From NCBI GenBank assembly GCA_003254905.1, contig QANU01053167.1:1-64000 (forward strand): a DNA stretch of 64,000 bases, given 5' to 3'. Positions 1 through 10,870 of this stretch are shown here, piece by piece. The notes beneath the pieces are model-generated. The model ran no database searches and was not told the DNA's origin. It saw nothing but the letters and a program-made list of their open reading frames with translations. The DNA comes from Nissolia schottii. Its lineage: Eukaryota; Streptophyta; Magnoliopsida; Fabales; Fabaceae. Made by a program: the position numbers and the translations under genes. Positions within the stretch are counted from its first letter, which is position 1, and each line of letters starts with the position of its first letter.

Positions 1-415
1 ACTCATACCATGATAGAATGAATTAATATGTATGCTTTGAGCAAAACAGAAGTGCTAGCTAGGTAGCTGTTAGCTACTAAGTTGATTGAAGAGTGGTATA
101 CTTGAGAGTAGTTTGCAAAACAAAAAAAGAATACAAGAGAGAATGTGTAATTGTGGAGAAATGAGGGGGAATATATGGAGCTATCTAACGTTATGCTTTG
201 TGCTTGTCAAGGTCAAAAAGAGTATGTTGCATGGAATACATGTTTGTAATTGTAGCCCAAAAAACATATTATATTGATTACTTAATATAACATTATTGTC
301 TAAATTGGAGCCATGTGTTGATTTGAGTAGCGGTTGTACTTGTTGGCCCGCCGCAGCCAGCAGGGTATGTGATTGTTGACCTTTTCGATATTAAAATCAA
401 ACCTTTGGAAGTTAT
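1..415 (-). repeat. Left copy of a duplicated terpene-synthase 5' flank
   Basis: This stretch aligns in the same orientation with 4577-4945, the start and upstream flank of the terpene synthase below. Shared blocks include taccatgat (7-15 and 4583-4591), tggtatacttgag, gagtagtttgcaaaa, ttgcatggaa and gttgacc..ttcgata. Because the right copy is the 5' flank of a minus-strand gene, the left copy should be the 5' flank of a sister gene whose body lies left of the window. The ATG equivalent at 9-11 (minus strand) is followed two codons later by TGA, so either it is not the true start or that copy is also damaged. Confidence 0.75.
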
Positions 416-1124
416 AAAATTTCAGCACTTCTACTCTCAAAAACTTTTATACGTAGACGCATAAATTTTTTTTACACATATACTCAAATTTTTTTAAATA
501 TAAATTTAAATTAAATCAAATTAAATTTATGGCACATTAAATAATAAAAAATAACTATAGACCCTTTCTCTATTTTTCCACTCATATTCTAAGTATTCAA
601 ATTCATTCTCTATCGCGTACAAACATTTTAAAGTATATGTACAAATTTTTAAATTGACATGCACACACTTTTTAATAACAAATAAAAAATGACGAAAAAC
701 AAAAACCAAGATGATAAAAAAACTTTTGTACTCACATGCATATTTTGAATAAGAATGCACAAATTTTTCTATTCATATGTACAAACTTTTGATCAATCAC
801 ACATACACAAATTTTTTTACACAGATGCACAAAATTTTTTTAAATCAAAAATAACAAATATGATAAAAATGAAAATGAAAACTCTTGGATTAATAAAGAA
901 TAAGTTAAAAAAAAATAAATGAGACGCGTGTTACAGAGAATGAATTATGTAATAATTAATTAATTTTGAGTTATAATGATACCATTTCTCATAAAATTTT
1001 ATTTCTCATAAAAGATATTATAAATTAATGTGAAAATGCCCTGAGATAGGCGTGTGCGCGTCCTGTTTTTGCTTTATTATCTCCATTACGAGGAAAAAAT
1101 TATAAATTAATGGTTTGTCTAAAT

Positions 1125-1440
1125 ATTGTACGGAGATAAATATTTCATATTACTTAATTAATTTATTTTTTATTATTTTTATCACCAAATTCATTGAATT
1201 TTGTTATCATTTCATGTTTTATGTAATTGTAATAAATATTTTATTAGCAAATCATTGAAAGAACTAATTTATAAAAAGTTTAAAAATTTGCGGACCATTT
1301 AAATTTATAATGTTTTTTTATACAAATATAAATCATTTATATGTTATATTAGATTATAAAATAATAATAAAATTAAATGAGTTTAGTTATAATTTTTTTT
1401 AAAAAATAGGTAAATTAAATAACATGAAGTAAATATTACC
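1125..1440. repeat. Foldback MITE-like repeat, copy 1
   Basis: About 315 bases that align with 34488-34815 in the same orientation; both copies share gttatcatttcatgtttta and the order of blocks on either side. The two halves are also imperfect inverted copies of each other over roughly 90 bases: the reverse complement of the right end begins AATATTTACTTCATG, close to the left end AAATATTTCAT. Long terminal inverted repeats without coding capacity fit a non-autonomous DNA transposon. Exact ends and target duplication were not resolved. Confidence 0.6.
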
Positions 1441-1555
1441 GATAATATTTGAGAAACGTCCTAAATTAATAGTCTCACATGATACTAATTTCTTTTAGGT
1501 TATTTTTTTTTTCAAGGATGATGGGCCAAGAAATCAGCAGCAATGTCGGAGAAGT

Positions 1556-1610
1556 ATCTCTTTCTTTGCCTTTCGTCGTTGTAAGCATCTCTTTCTTTGC
1601 CTTTCGTCGT
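1556..1610. repeat. 24-bp direct duplication
   Basis: The 24-mer beginning atctctttctttgcc occurs at 1556-1579 and again, identical, at 1587-1610, a period of 31 bases. The short frame across it (1479-1661) has no recognisable homology and is not called as a gene. Confidence 0.8.
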
Positions 1611-2183
1611 GGTCGAAACTCTCCTGGGAGCCCACCATTTCTGACCATTAACTTATGTTAGAATGTTTGGATTAATATTCATTTGGTCCGTCTACTCACA
1701 ACTTATTTATTATTATATAAGATATTAATGAGACTCACTTTTATTAAAATCTCATTTAATAGTATATAATAAATTGTGAATAAACACGATATCTAATATC
1801 AAATAATTTTCAAATAACACAACTATAAATATTTAGGACGAGAATCTTATTTTAATTGAGAGTGTTATTTTAACGCAAAAAATGATGTAAACACTAAGTT
1901 TCCCTATTCTAATGCATTGTGACACACACACTCAGGTCAGGTTTTACTTTGCATCAAGTCTACTACTTGGGAAAGGTGATGATGAATTATAGTGTATGAT
2001 GAGAAATTAGTAAGAAACAATATTGTTATGTCATTGATGGAACAATTTTCTTATTTTGAAACAATTATGATTTCAGGTACATCAATGTATTTATATAAAT
2101 TATCTAGCTAATATGCACCACGAACAAATTAAATAAAAGCAACATATGAAATAAATATTCCTCTGCATGTGTTCACACCAATA

Positions 2184-4587
2184 TTAATTAACCAAGGACT
2201 TGACTTGTTCCTTCAGATTGGAGAGGCTTGGGTTGCTACGGTAATGGTACATTAGAGGGACCATTCTAGCACCGTTGAGGCAGAAATTGTTAAATGATGA
2301 TGGGAATGGATTTGTAGTCAATAATAGTTCTCCGTTGAGACGTTTCCATTCTTTTGAAATCAACTTTGCAACATGTCTCTGTGTGTCTTCAGCTGAAACG
2401 TTTTGGTGTTCATTCATGTAGCAATCAAGATATGACCCATCAAGACCATTTTGTTCTTCATTCTGCACTGATAATAATTGATTCATAATCCATATTAGAT
2501 ACTGATTGACATTTTTTTTTTCTAGAGATAACTTTTAAATGTAGTTTAAAAAAAAACATAGAGCATTAAATGATAAAAAAAATATTAGAGGGGACTTAAA
2601 TTTTACCTTAACTCATTCTAAATCATCAAAAGGACGAAGAATTTTTGCCACAGAATGTATAATGCCTGGAAAACTGTCCAAAATTGCAATAGTGTCTTTT
2701 GTTATACCATGATCGAAGAGGAAGAATGCGTGGACAAGCACCACATGCACTCCTGTGCTCACAATTCCATTGTCCAAATACTTGTCTGTCTTTGGCAAGT
2801 GACCAGAATTCAACCAATGTGCCACTTCCAAGAAGGCGTTCAGTAATTGCATCCACTGTAAATTTCATGCAAATGTTTCATTAGATATTTACTTAGTTGG
2901 TTTCAATAAATCCCCTAATTAATACAATGAAAGAAATGGGCTCATTACTGATTTTTTAAGGGTCTCTATAGGGTTCAATCTGTGCTTTTTGTAGACCTTC
3001 TTTGCGAAATCATCGGTGGTTTCATAGAGCGTACTTAGACACATTGTCATGAATTCTGGAAGTTGTTCTGTCCCAGTCAAATTCCATTTGAATTGAGAGA
3101 TTAATTTGGTGTAAGCATTAGAATGAAAATTGAGAAAATAGGAAATAATGTTGGGGTGTGTGTGTGTGTGTGTATATATATAAATAGATATAGATTTTCA
3201 TGCCTGGATATCTATTAACAGCATCTGTAAATAGAATAAGCTGGTGTAATGTCCCGTGAATATCAAAAATGTCATCAATAACATAGATCAGAGAGATAGG
3301 TTTTGTGAGCTCAATCCTTTGGTCTGAAAAGCTTGGATCAATGAAGCATGTCATGGGCCACATGTACCATTTAAGAGGTTGGTACCTTGCAAACTTCACC
3401 TCCTTGGCAATTTCAAGGTTCTTCCACCATCTGTTAAAGGGAATGAGATAGTGGTTAGTGGAAACTAATTTAAATAACTAAAAATTCATCATGTCAGGCA
3501 TTATTAGCCAGCTATGAAGCTTACTTTGAACCTTCAATCATTTCATTTTGGTTCATGAACCTAATTATGCAGGAGTTAACTTCTACAAGTTCTTCTAAAC
3601 ATTCAGTCCATTCATTATTGGCCTTGAAATTGCTTAGGAGGATGCTCTTGTCCATGAATCTGAACAAGCCATGATGAAGTGGATGCTGAAGAGTACTTGC
3701 AACATAGATAGCTTCATGATGGTCTTGATTCTTTGACAACCATAAATGGAGAAGCTCACGGCTGAGGCACCCTGCATTGTCAAGACTGTCTTCTCCTTCA
3801 ATGCTTAGTTGGGCTGCTTCATACAGAGCAATGAGTCCCTTCATATCTTCACCACATTCTTCTCTGCACTTCCTTCGTGTAATCTTCAAGCTGTCAAATA
3901 TATCTGCACATTCATAATTATATAGTTTATAATTATTTATTAGTATATCTCTTAGAATAGAATAATATGTGACTTGTCTTCGATAATAATCTGAGTTATT
4001 AGTATTATACTCCCTTTGGTGCTTTTTATATGTGGCTTGATAAGTTTGGTACATTTTCAGATCAATGTATCTGGTCAATTAATTGTCCATATACATTAAT
4101 ATAAGAATGTACTAAATTTGTCCAACGACAAATAAAAAAGACCTGAAGGAGTATTCAATAATGAGGATTCCAATTAATTACCTGCATTAATGAAATGTCC
4201 TCCATGCCTAATTAAACGGAATGAAAGTGCAACTTCATAAAGTTGATGGCTTTGGACAAAATCAATGGGATCACTTGTCACAATCAAGTGTTGCTTCTGA
4301 AGCACATCTTCAATCTCATCTTCAAAGTGGTGGTCAATGCCAAACCTTTGGATAAAGTCAACCATGCACAAACTCTCTATTGGATCCTCCCTAACAAGTT
4401 TCTTGAATACATTCTTAGCTTCCTTCAGTAGCAAGGTTTGCTTGGCATAGATAAGATCATGAAAAAATGTAAAGCACACTTATTAATTGCCATAATATAT
4501 AGGAGTGTAAACAGAGAAATTACATATATTATTAGAATGTCGGGATATTTTGTAATGAAGGGTGAAGGCATTCGTATTTCGTACCAT
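2184..4587 (-). pseudogene. Terpene synthase (TPS-g type), decayed
   Basis: Monoterpene/sesquiterpene synthase homologue read through six exons: about 4479-4182, 3903-3525, 3430-3204, 3067 or 3087 to 2949, 2855-2607 and 2462-2184. The first exon carries the N-terminal helical domain (MVDFIQRFGIDHHFEDEIE). The third carries the Mg-binding aspartate motif DDIFD. The fifth ends in FDDLE where the second metal site (NSE/DTE) should begin. No RRx8W motif is visible, as in the TPS-g group of acyclic terpene alcohol synthases. Three problems argue against function: TGA at 2613-2615 inside the second metal motif, ahead of the last 93 codons; no canonical splice sites at the conserved intron after AVNR; and no convincing first exon. 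GTG at 4479 follows a stop, and ATG at 4587 opens a short frame that does not join cleanly. The remaining exons sum to about 520 codons, near full length. Product specificity cannot be read from sequence. Confidence 0.8.
4010..4151. mobile_element. Stowaway-type MITE in terpene synthase intron
   Basis: A 142-base element with ends CTCCCTTTGGTGCTTTTTATATG and, on the other strand, CTCCTTCAGGTCTTTTTTAT, flanked on both sides by TA (4008-4009 and 4152-4153). The terminal CTCCnTnnG and TA target site are typical of Tc1/mariner-related Stowaway elements. It lies wholly within the intron between the first two recognised exons. Confidence 0.75.
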
Positions 4588-4945
4588 GATTGGATTTATG
4601 GTATAGCTTTAGTAACGCTAAAGTGCTGGCCAGTGGCTATTTAAGTTAAAGAGTGTGGTATACTTGAGACTTGAGAGTAGTTTGCAAAAGACGAAAAATT
4701 CAAGAGAATGAGTAGTGTGGGGGAAATGGGGGCTGTGTGGAGCTATTCAAAGATGCACAAGTGTTAGCGTGTGTTTGTGAGAGTCATAAAGTGTGTGTTG
4801 CATGGAACAAGTGTTTGTTCTGTAGCTGACTTATCTTGAGCTTAATTCTGCATGTTTTCCATTTTGTGCCCTGATTATTTTATGTTGCAGTTTTGTTGAC
4901 CATTTCGATATATTGTAAAATGCTGCCTAAAATGGACTTTGGAAA
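4577..4945 (-). repeat. Right copy of the duplicated 5' flank
   Basis: Counterpart of 1-415, covering the candidate ATG region and upstream sequence of the terpene synthase. The right copy has several small insertions relative to the left one, for example an extra cttgaga in the tacttgaga block. Retention of this flank in both copies indicates a segmental tandem duplication that included the promoter. Confidence 0.75.
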
Positions 4946-7900
4946 TTAATATTAGCTTTTTTTTTGTTGCATGCTCAATGCCAATAGCAATAACAATTCC
5001 CTCGTAGTAATTAAGCTCACAATGAGACCAGAAAATGAATTTTCATTCCCAATTAATATTAGTTTAAATATACAAATCCTATATTTTCATTCATAATAAA
5101 ATTGATTTCCCATAAAAATGGTTATAAAATTATCTTGTTCTTTGTGTGCGCAGTCAGAGTTTTGATTAAATAGTTGATGGCTGGCTGGTGGCACTGCTTG
5201 GACTTTCTTAGGCCACTTCAAATTGTGAGGTTAGTGAGGAGAAACTTTTGTGTCTCAGTCATGTTGGTTACAATTCAATCTTGCATTGTCCCCTCAGCAT
5301 TTGTATTTTATTTTTTCATGAAATAATTAATTACCTTGGGTTTGTTTAGCCGAAAAAATGGGTTAAATTCGTCCAGCTTGCCCGTTTATCATTAAAATTA
5401 GAGTAAGACTACAACCTCGTTACTAAAAAACGTAGGTACCTAAAAAAATTAACTTTTTTTACTAAACAAGTTAAATTTGTTACGTCCTGACTTTGAATTA
5501 GAGCCGTTAATATGAGTCGAACCCAACAAGTCAGATTGAATGGCTTTAAAATGAGCGAGTTAGTCTGAAAAGATATTAAAAAATAAATTGACTTGACTGA
5601 ACACCTATTTTATTATATATATATATATATATAATATTATGTTCACTTATTTTTTTTCTTTACATGCACGTTTGTTTAGTAAGTTTAAATATTAAGAAGC
5701 CTTATAATATGTAGGATATTGATGAGGAGATAAGCAACTTTAAAATGTTAGTGAACACATAGAGAGGCTCACTTCTACTGACTATAATGGTCACATTTAT
5801 GTAAATTTTACTCTTGTAAATTTAGTCTATCTTTCAAGTATTTGGGCCCTAATGTCAATGATTTGTGTTTTATATTAATTGCCAAAAACAAGTGTTACAA
5901 TTTTGTTGTTATGTAACTTACGTAGCCAAAAGATAGTTACAAAGTCTTGTAAAATAACTCAAATATATTGCACCTAACTGATTAAATTGAATGCAAAATA
6001 TATTTTCATAATTATTTTTGTTCTATAATCATCTTCAAATATTTAAGACTTATAGGATTAATCCAAATCAACTTGAAATTAAGTCAAAATAATCTCAATA
6101 TTATGTAGGGTAGTTATTTTATTTTTACTCAATAAAAATTAATTATACATTATTACCAATTTTTTTCAACTTTAAATTAGTAGCATATATTATAATTAAA
6201 AAAATATTGGCACATGGATCAGCCTAAAAATGACCCAAACTAAAATAGACTAGCATTTTATTAGCTCAAAAATAATATAATTCAAAATAGTTCAGGCCAA
6301 TGTGACCCATTATGAATGGGCTGACCGTTTCGTTTTGGCAGTTTACTTTGAATTATAAATAGTATATAATCTCTGAATTCATTATCTACATTAGAACAAG
6401 TTGATTATTTTAGGGTTATTCTCTTACATTTTAATGGCCAAATTTGTATTCTATTTATTATAATAGAATAAATTTAGTGATCGAATTGTATGTGATTTTA
6501 AAATTTAATGATCAAATTGCATGTGATTTTGAGTCCATGGATGAATTTGTTGACTACAAATTTTTTTTTTTAAAAAAAAAAACCCTCGTATAATAGATGG
6601 GATTAAGATAAAGATCCTTTAAAATAAATTATCTTACTTTAAAAAATAAAATAAAGGAAATTTTATTTTTGATCAATATCGTGAGACTCATACTTATTCC
6701 CTCTTTATTAATAATCCTAGGATGAAACCTCCCCTCTAAAGAGTATAAAGGAAGTCAAAGATATGCTAAGATGTTCTCGCTTTATGTGCTCTTGTTCGGT
6801 TGTAGTCAATGATTCTATTATTTCACCATGTACAAATTCTTGATCTTGGCCATGATACTCATGATTTCTTCACCGGCAAATGCAGGAGGAATTTGAGCTT
6901 CAAGCCTCTTGAACCCTATTGGGGAAATGAGTTTTTAATGAGTTAGACATTTTGGTTTAATTTGTGCCCGTGATTAATTATTTATCATATAGTACTAATT
7001 TTAACTAACCATTTTATATGCAAATCATGAATTGATGTTAACTGTGCAATGAAACTTTACAGGTGCCTATGTTAAGTTGCAATGAAGAACTAACTGTGAG
7101 TTTCTAGTGGAAATAAATGTCAAAATTCATATTATTAAGATAATTATGATCATGCCCTAAATCTTAACGTAAATGGGTAACATTAACATCGATTTAGATG
7201 AGATGAGAATGAACTAATGAAACTCAAACTATCAATAAGGTAATATCATGTTAAATGGAAAAATAGTTCTACTTTACAATAATGGATAATTTGCATGCTC
7301 AAGACTCAAGTTAATATTGACTTGAGACTTGATAGGTTCTTCTTGCTTTTTTTGCTTTTGAGTCACTAGAACACTTGACAAGTTGCGTCTATTCTTGCAT
7401 TTGTTTGTGCTTTTAAGAGGAGAAACCAGTTTTAAACGTGAAATAACTTTTTGGCTTCAAATTCTACTTATGGAAGAAGGGAAAAATTCATCCAAACACG
7501 CCCTATAACTTGTTAGTTACACAAAAAAAATAAAAGAAATTTCGGGCAAAAAGAAAAAGATCATATATGATCCTATGCTCTAACAACCTCACTCAACCGA
7601 GCTATTGCAGTTTCAGTCAACAAGGCCAACGACCAAAAGGCCTAACAAACCCCACCACAATGCACATGTAACTTTGTGCAATTTGCTGAAGTCTACAAGG
7701 AAAAAAATAAACAGCATTAAGGGTGCAAATAAGTGAAATGCCTGATCCAAATTATCTTATGAAGCTAGGAACAACTCCAATTAGATTCACATTAACTGAA
7801 AAAATAAAAGCATGCCAATTTGATTTCTAATTGCAGTCTACAACAAAATAACTCCCCCACCGTCAGTGGTCACATTCTGTTATGAAGATTCCAACATGTA

Positions 7901-8028
7901 AAAGAGACACTTAAAATGGCCTAACTAGAATATGTATTTCTCTCTCTGTCATAACAAACTCACCTGAACCAGACTTTGGGCATCAATGTACTTTCCCTCA
8001 CTTTTTTTGTCCCTCTGACCAGATACCT
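4946..8028. other. Intergenic DNA between terpene synthase and DYT1-like gene
   Basis: AT-rich, with a short (AT)n run at 5614-5633 and a fragment at about 5345-6345 containing dispersed gggttaaa/gacccat motifs that may be remnants of a hAT-type transposon (weak). One terminal-exon-like frame is listed separately at 6818-6915. The stretch 7500-8028 would hold the DYT1-like promoter; no other gene was recognised. Confidence 0.5.
6818..6915 (-). pseudogene. Orphan terminal-exon-like coding fragment
   Basis: On the minus strand a splice acceptor (CCCAATAG) is followed by an open frame of about 32 codons reading FKRLEAQIPPAFAGEEIM and then IMAKIKNLYMVK before TAA at 6818-6820. The acidic/basic composition and lack of AT-bias look like real protein-coding sequence rather than background. 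No upstream exon was found within the next kilobase, so it may be the stranded last exon of a lost or transposon-captured gene. The family is not recognised. Confidence 0.4.
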
Positions 8029-8047
8029 CTATAAGGACATATATAGC
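8029..8047 (+). promoter_or_regulatory. TATA-like region of the DYT1-like gene
   Basis: The sequence contains CTATAAGG and then ATATATAG, 40-60 bases upstream of the ATG at 8086. Either could place a start site that leaves a very short 5' leader. Confidence 0.5.
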
Positions 8048-8085
8048 CGCCAACCGCAATTTACAATCTCGAGAGACATATTTTA

Positions 8086-9189
8086 ATGTCTGTTTCTCCT
8101 CCCTTCCCTCAAGAGACCTTTTCACGCGAAATGGAGTTTGAAGATGATGATAGGCTATGTGCTACAATGGAAGAGTTCTCTCTTGCCATTGAAAATGGTG
8201 GTAGCAATGGAAAGCTGAGTAGGAAGAGGTACTATGAAGATGACACAAAAGAGTACAAATCCAAGAACCTTGAGGCTGAAAGGAGGAGGAGGGAGAAGCT
8301 CAGTTCCAGGCTCTTGACGCTGCGGTCTTTAGTGCCTAACATCACAAATGCAAACCGCCTAAACCCACCCTCAGTTTCTTATTTGATGCTTTCATCATCA
8401 GATAGTTTCTTTTATTATGTCAACTGATTATAAGTTATGATTTTGGTTTCAGATGAATAAAGCATCCATTGTTGATGACGCTATCACCTACATCAACAAG
8501 TTGAAAGGCGAAGTCGACAGTCTCACCCAAGAGCTTCACAGCATGGAAGCAACTCCAGGGGTGACAACAGAGACAAAGATGGATGAAACTAATGCAGCAG
8601 AAGAAATGATGAAATGGGGGATACAGGTCACCTACAAGATCAATTCTTATAGATTGAATAAGCAGATAGCCTCTGTAACTGTAGTTAGTAATTACCAAAT
8701 ACTAATGCTGTTGTTGCTTTATGATGCAGGAAGAGCTAAAGGTGGAACAAGTTAACGAGAATAAACTGCTAGTGAAGATCATCATTGAAAAGAAGAAGGG
8801 AAGATTCACGAAATTATTGGAGGCCATGAAGAAGTTTGGCGTTGAGTTCACAGACACCAATCTTACTACCACAAAAGGAGCATTTCTGATTACAGGCTGC
8901 ATACAGGTGACTCAAGGAAAGATAAGATATTAATACTTAAGCCATATTATCTAATATCTACCACTAGCATCTATGAGATATCAAACCCATTCTTCTTTGT
9001 AGTATAATATGCGTATGTGCTACCTTGAGTAACTTAACCAAGTGCTAACATAATGTTCACATAAATTATTTTTATCTATAAGATTTTTTTAGGATCTGAT
9101 TTTATGCCATTTTTCAGGGCATTCATGGTGAAAGACTTGGAGTTTATCCAATGAAGAAGTTACTGCAAGATATTATCAGTAACATATAG
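8086..9189 (+). CDS. DYT1: bHLH transcription factor, DYT1-type tapetum regulator
   Basis: Four exons, 8086-8349, 8453-8626, 8730-8906 and 9118-9189, give a 228-residue protein. Residues about 58-120 form the bHLH domain: NLEAERRRREKL has Asn at the usual His5 position but keeps Glu9 and Arg13, and NKASIVDDAITYI forms helix 2. The C-terminal part (about 140-228) resembles the ACT-like region of Arabidopsis DYT1: EEMMKWGI, LVKIIIEKKKGRFTKLLEAM and LTTTKGAFLI all have close counterparts. DYT1 in Arabidopsis acts early in the anther tapetum and is needed for pollen formation; that role here is inferred from homology. The first intron begins GC rather than GT (AAT|GCAAAC) and ends TTTCAG; it falls exactly at the family's conserved site between ITN and MNKAS. 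Introns 2 and 3 are GT-AG. The start at 8086 is the first in-frame ATG after the TATA-like region; ATG at 8131 (MEFEDDD) is an alternative. Confidence 0.82.
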
Positions 9190-10749
9190 ACAAACTAAAA
9201 GAGACTTCTAGTTATTTATTGTAGGTTCATAATTCTTGATTACAGTACTACCAACTTTTTAGAGGATCAATTATATGATGAAAAAGAAGAAAATACCTAA
9301 GATAATTTTTGTTTTCTAATAGTATTGGCTAATGCGGATTCAGAGTATATCATCAGTTAGCCCCTCACATTCAGTATTTTCTTTTCCTATAGATTATAAA
9401 ATTAGTTCAATCTTTTGCATCCTTCCAACTCCATCATCTATTCCTCCCAACAAAAGGGAGACCTATGTTATGTCCACCAAAACTGGACACTGAAATTAGT
9501 AACTGGAATATGTTAAACGGATAAGAAAAATGCTTTCTTTTAAAACCATTCAAAAGGATAATACAAAACTAGATTGGTTGTATTAACATTCAAAATAAAA
9601 TGTGTAAACTTTATCATGCTCATAATTTTGTTGCGGTGGAAATAAAAATCAGTTACATAATAGAGTAAGCAATAAATTCCAAGTTTATGTTTTATTCTAC
9701 CTTCCATCTTTCCGAAGATTAAGCATAGGTTATAAAGAGAAATGAAATAGGTATTCCTGATTAACATAACTTGCAATAAGATATGACAGTGCTTGTACTG
9801 GTATTGGATAACTAAAACAGAATGGTGGGGAAAGGGAAAGAGAGAAAAGAGTCTGCAACTGTCTAAACCTTAAAATAAAAATCAATAGCAGAATCAACGC
9901 TGTCTATATAATGCTCAAGTACAGAAGTCTGCCCTGTACTCCAACAAAAACTGAAGCTATGCAAGATTAAGCACAGCTGTCCAAAATCAAAGTAAAAGAC
10001 CTTGTCTTCTATCAAGGACCAGTACTACTGGACTTAATGGATATAGGTTTCCAATAATGCTGATGATGAGGAGAGAGGAACTTTATATTCAATATTTGAA
10101 TCCGACAAACAAGTGCTAACTTATCTCTTTCTGAGTCTTTAGAAAACAACCATTGAAAAAGGGCATATAAGACTAAATTCACAGTTGGCTTCCATTATTG
10201 ACCACATGACAATCAAATAAATTAATCTAATTAAAACTACTTTTTTTTTTACCTTAGCTGTCTCATTTTGATTTATGGTCCTTCTAATAATGACCTTGTA
10301 AACATCCTCATTGTCTTCAATTTGAATTTAAAGCAACTGAAGTTTTTCCTACTCAAAATTTGAAAGTAAAATTTGGTTTCAACAATCAGCCAAATAACAG
10401 TCATGTTAGCAGATTCTCTGAATATTTTTAGTATAGGATCAAGTAGCCTTTTCTTTCAAAGAATAGCTTCCTTCTTAATTAATAAAAGGAAAAAGGAAAA
10501 AGGAAAAGGAAAGAAAGGAAATTGTATGGTATGGTATATATGAAATGAAACAACTTGAACATTAGGAAAAAGCGGCACACAAAATTGCAGAAAGATTTTT
10601 TACACTAAACACCGCTATCAGTTATGAGTATGACATTCAGCTTTTTTATCTCTTTTTCCCCCTCACCTGATTTCTAATTTAATCACAACCCTTGCAGTAT
10701 CTATGCACATTGCACCATGTAACTCTTTCTAATTGACAAAAGAAAACGG

Positions 10750-10787
<38 letters not shown>

Positions 10788-10870
10788 AGAACAAAACAAA
10801 ACAAGGAGAAAACAAAATTGAAAAGAGAAAAGAAGAAACCATCTTTTTTCCAGATAAAGAAACAATCTTT
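9190..10870. other. Intergenic DNA, no gene recognised
   Basis: Holds the 3' flank of the DYT1-like gene and the 3' flank of the convergent DUF538 gene. Short frames here have no family resemblance. A purine-rich aaaaggaaaaagg block lies near 10484-10520 and a long poly(A) run at 10750-10786. Confidence 0.55.
10750..10786. repeat. Poly(A) tract of about 37 bases
   Basis: Uninterrupted A run, about 85 bases past the stop codon of the DUF538 gene on the opposite strand. It may be the tail scar of a retroposed sequence or simple slippage; no target duplication was identified. It creates an artefactual poly-Lys/poly-Phe frame pair. Confidence 0.9.

Larger units (their letters stand above)
416..2183. 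other. Intergenic DNA, no gene recognised
   Basis: AT-rich sequence with many short homopolymer runs and no open frame resembling a known protein. It contains the foldback repeat at about 1125-1440 and a 24-bp direct duplication at 1556-1610. The last 500 bases would hold the 3' flank of the terpene synthase. Confidence 0.6.

Noticed and set aside
3067-3204. U12-type AT-AC intron in the terpene synthase
   Set aside because: ATATCC at the expected donor resembles the U12 start, but the rest of the consensus, the branch point and an AC acceptor are absent.
4438-4644. Plus-strand frame over the terpene synthase 5' end
   Set aside because: Antisense to the terpene synthase first exon and its flank, with no protein similarity.
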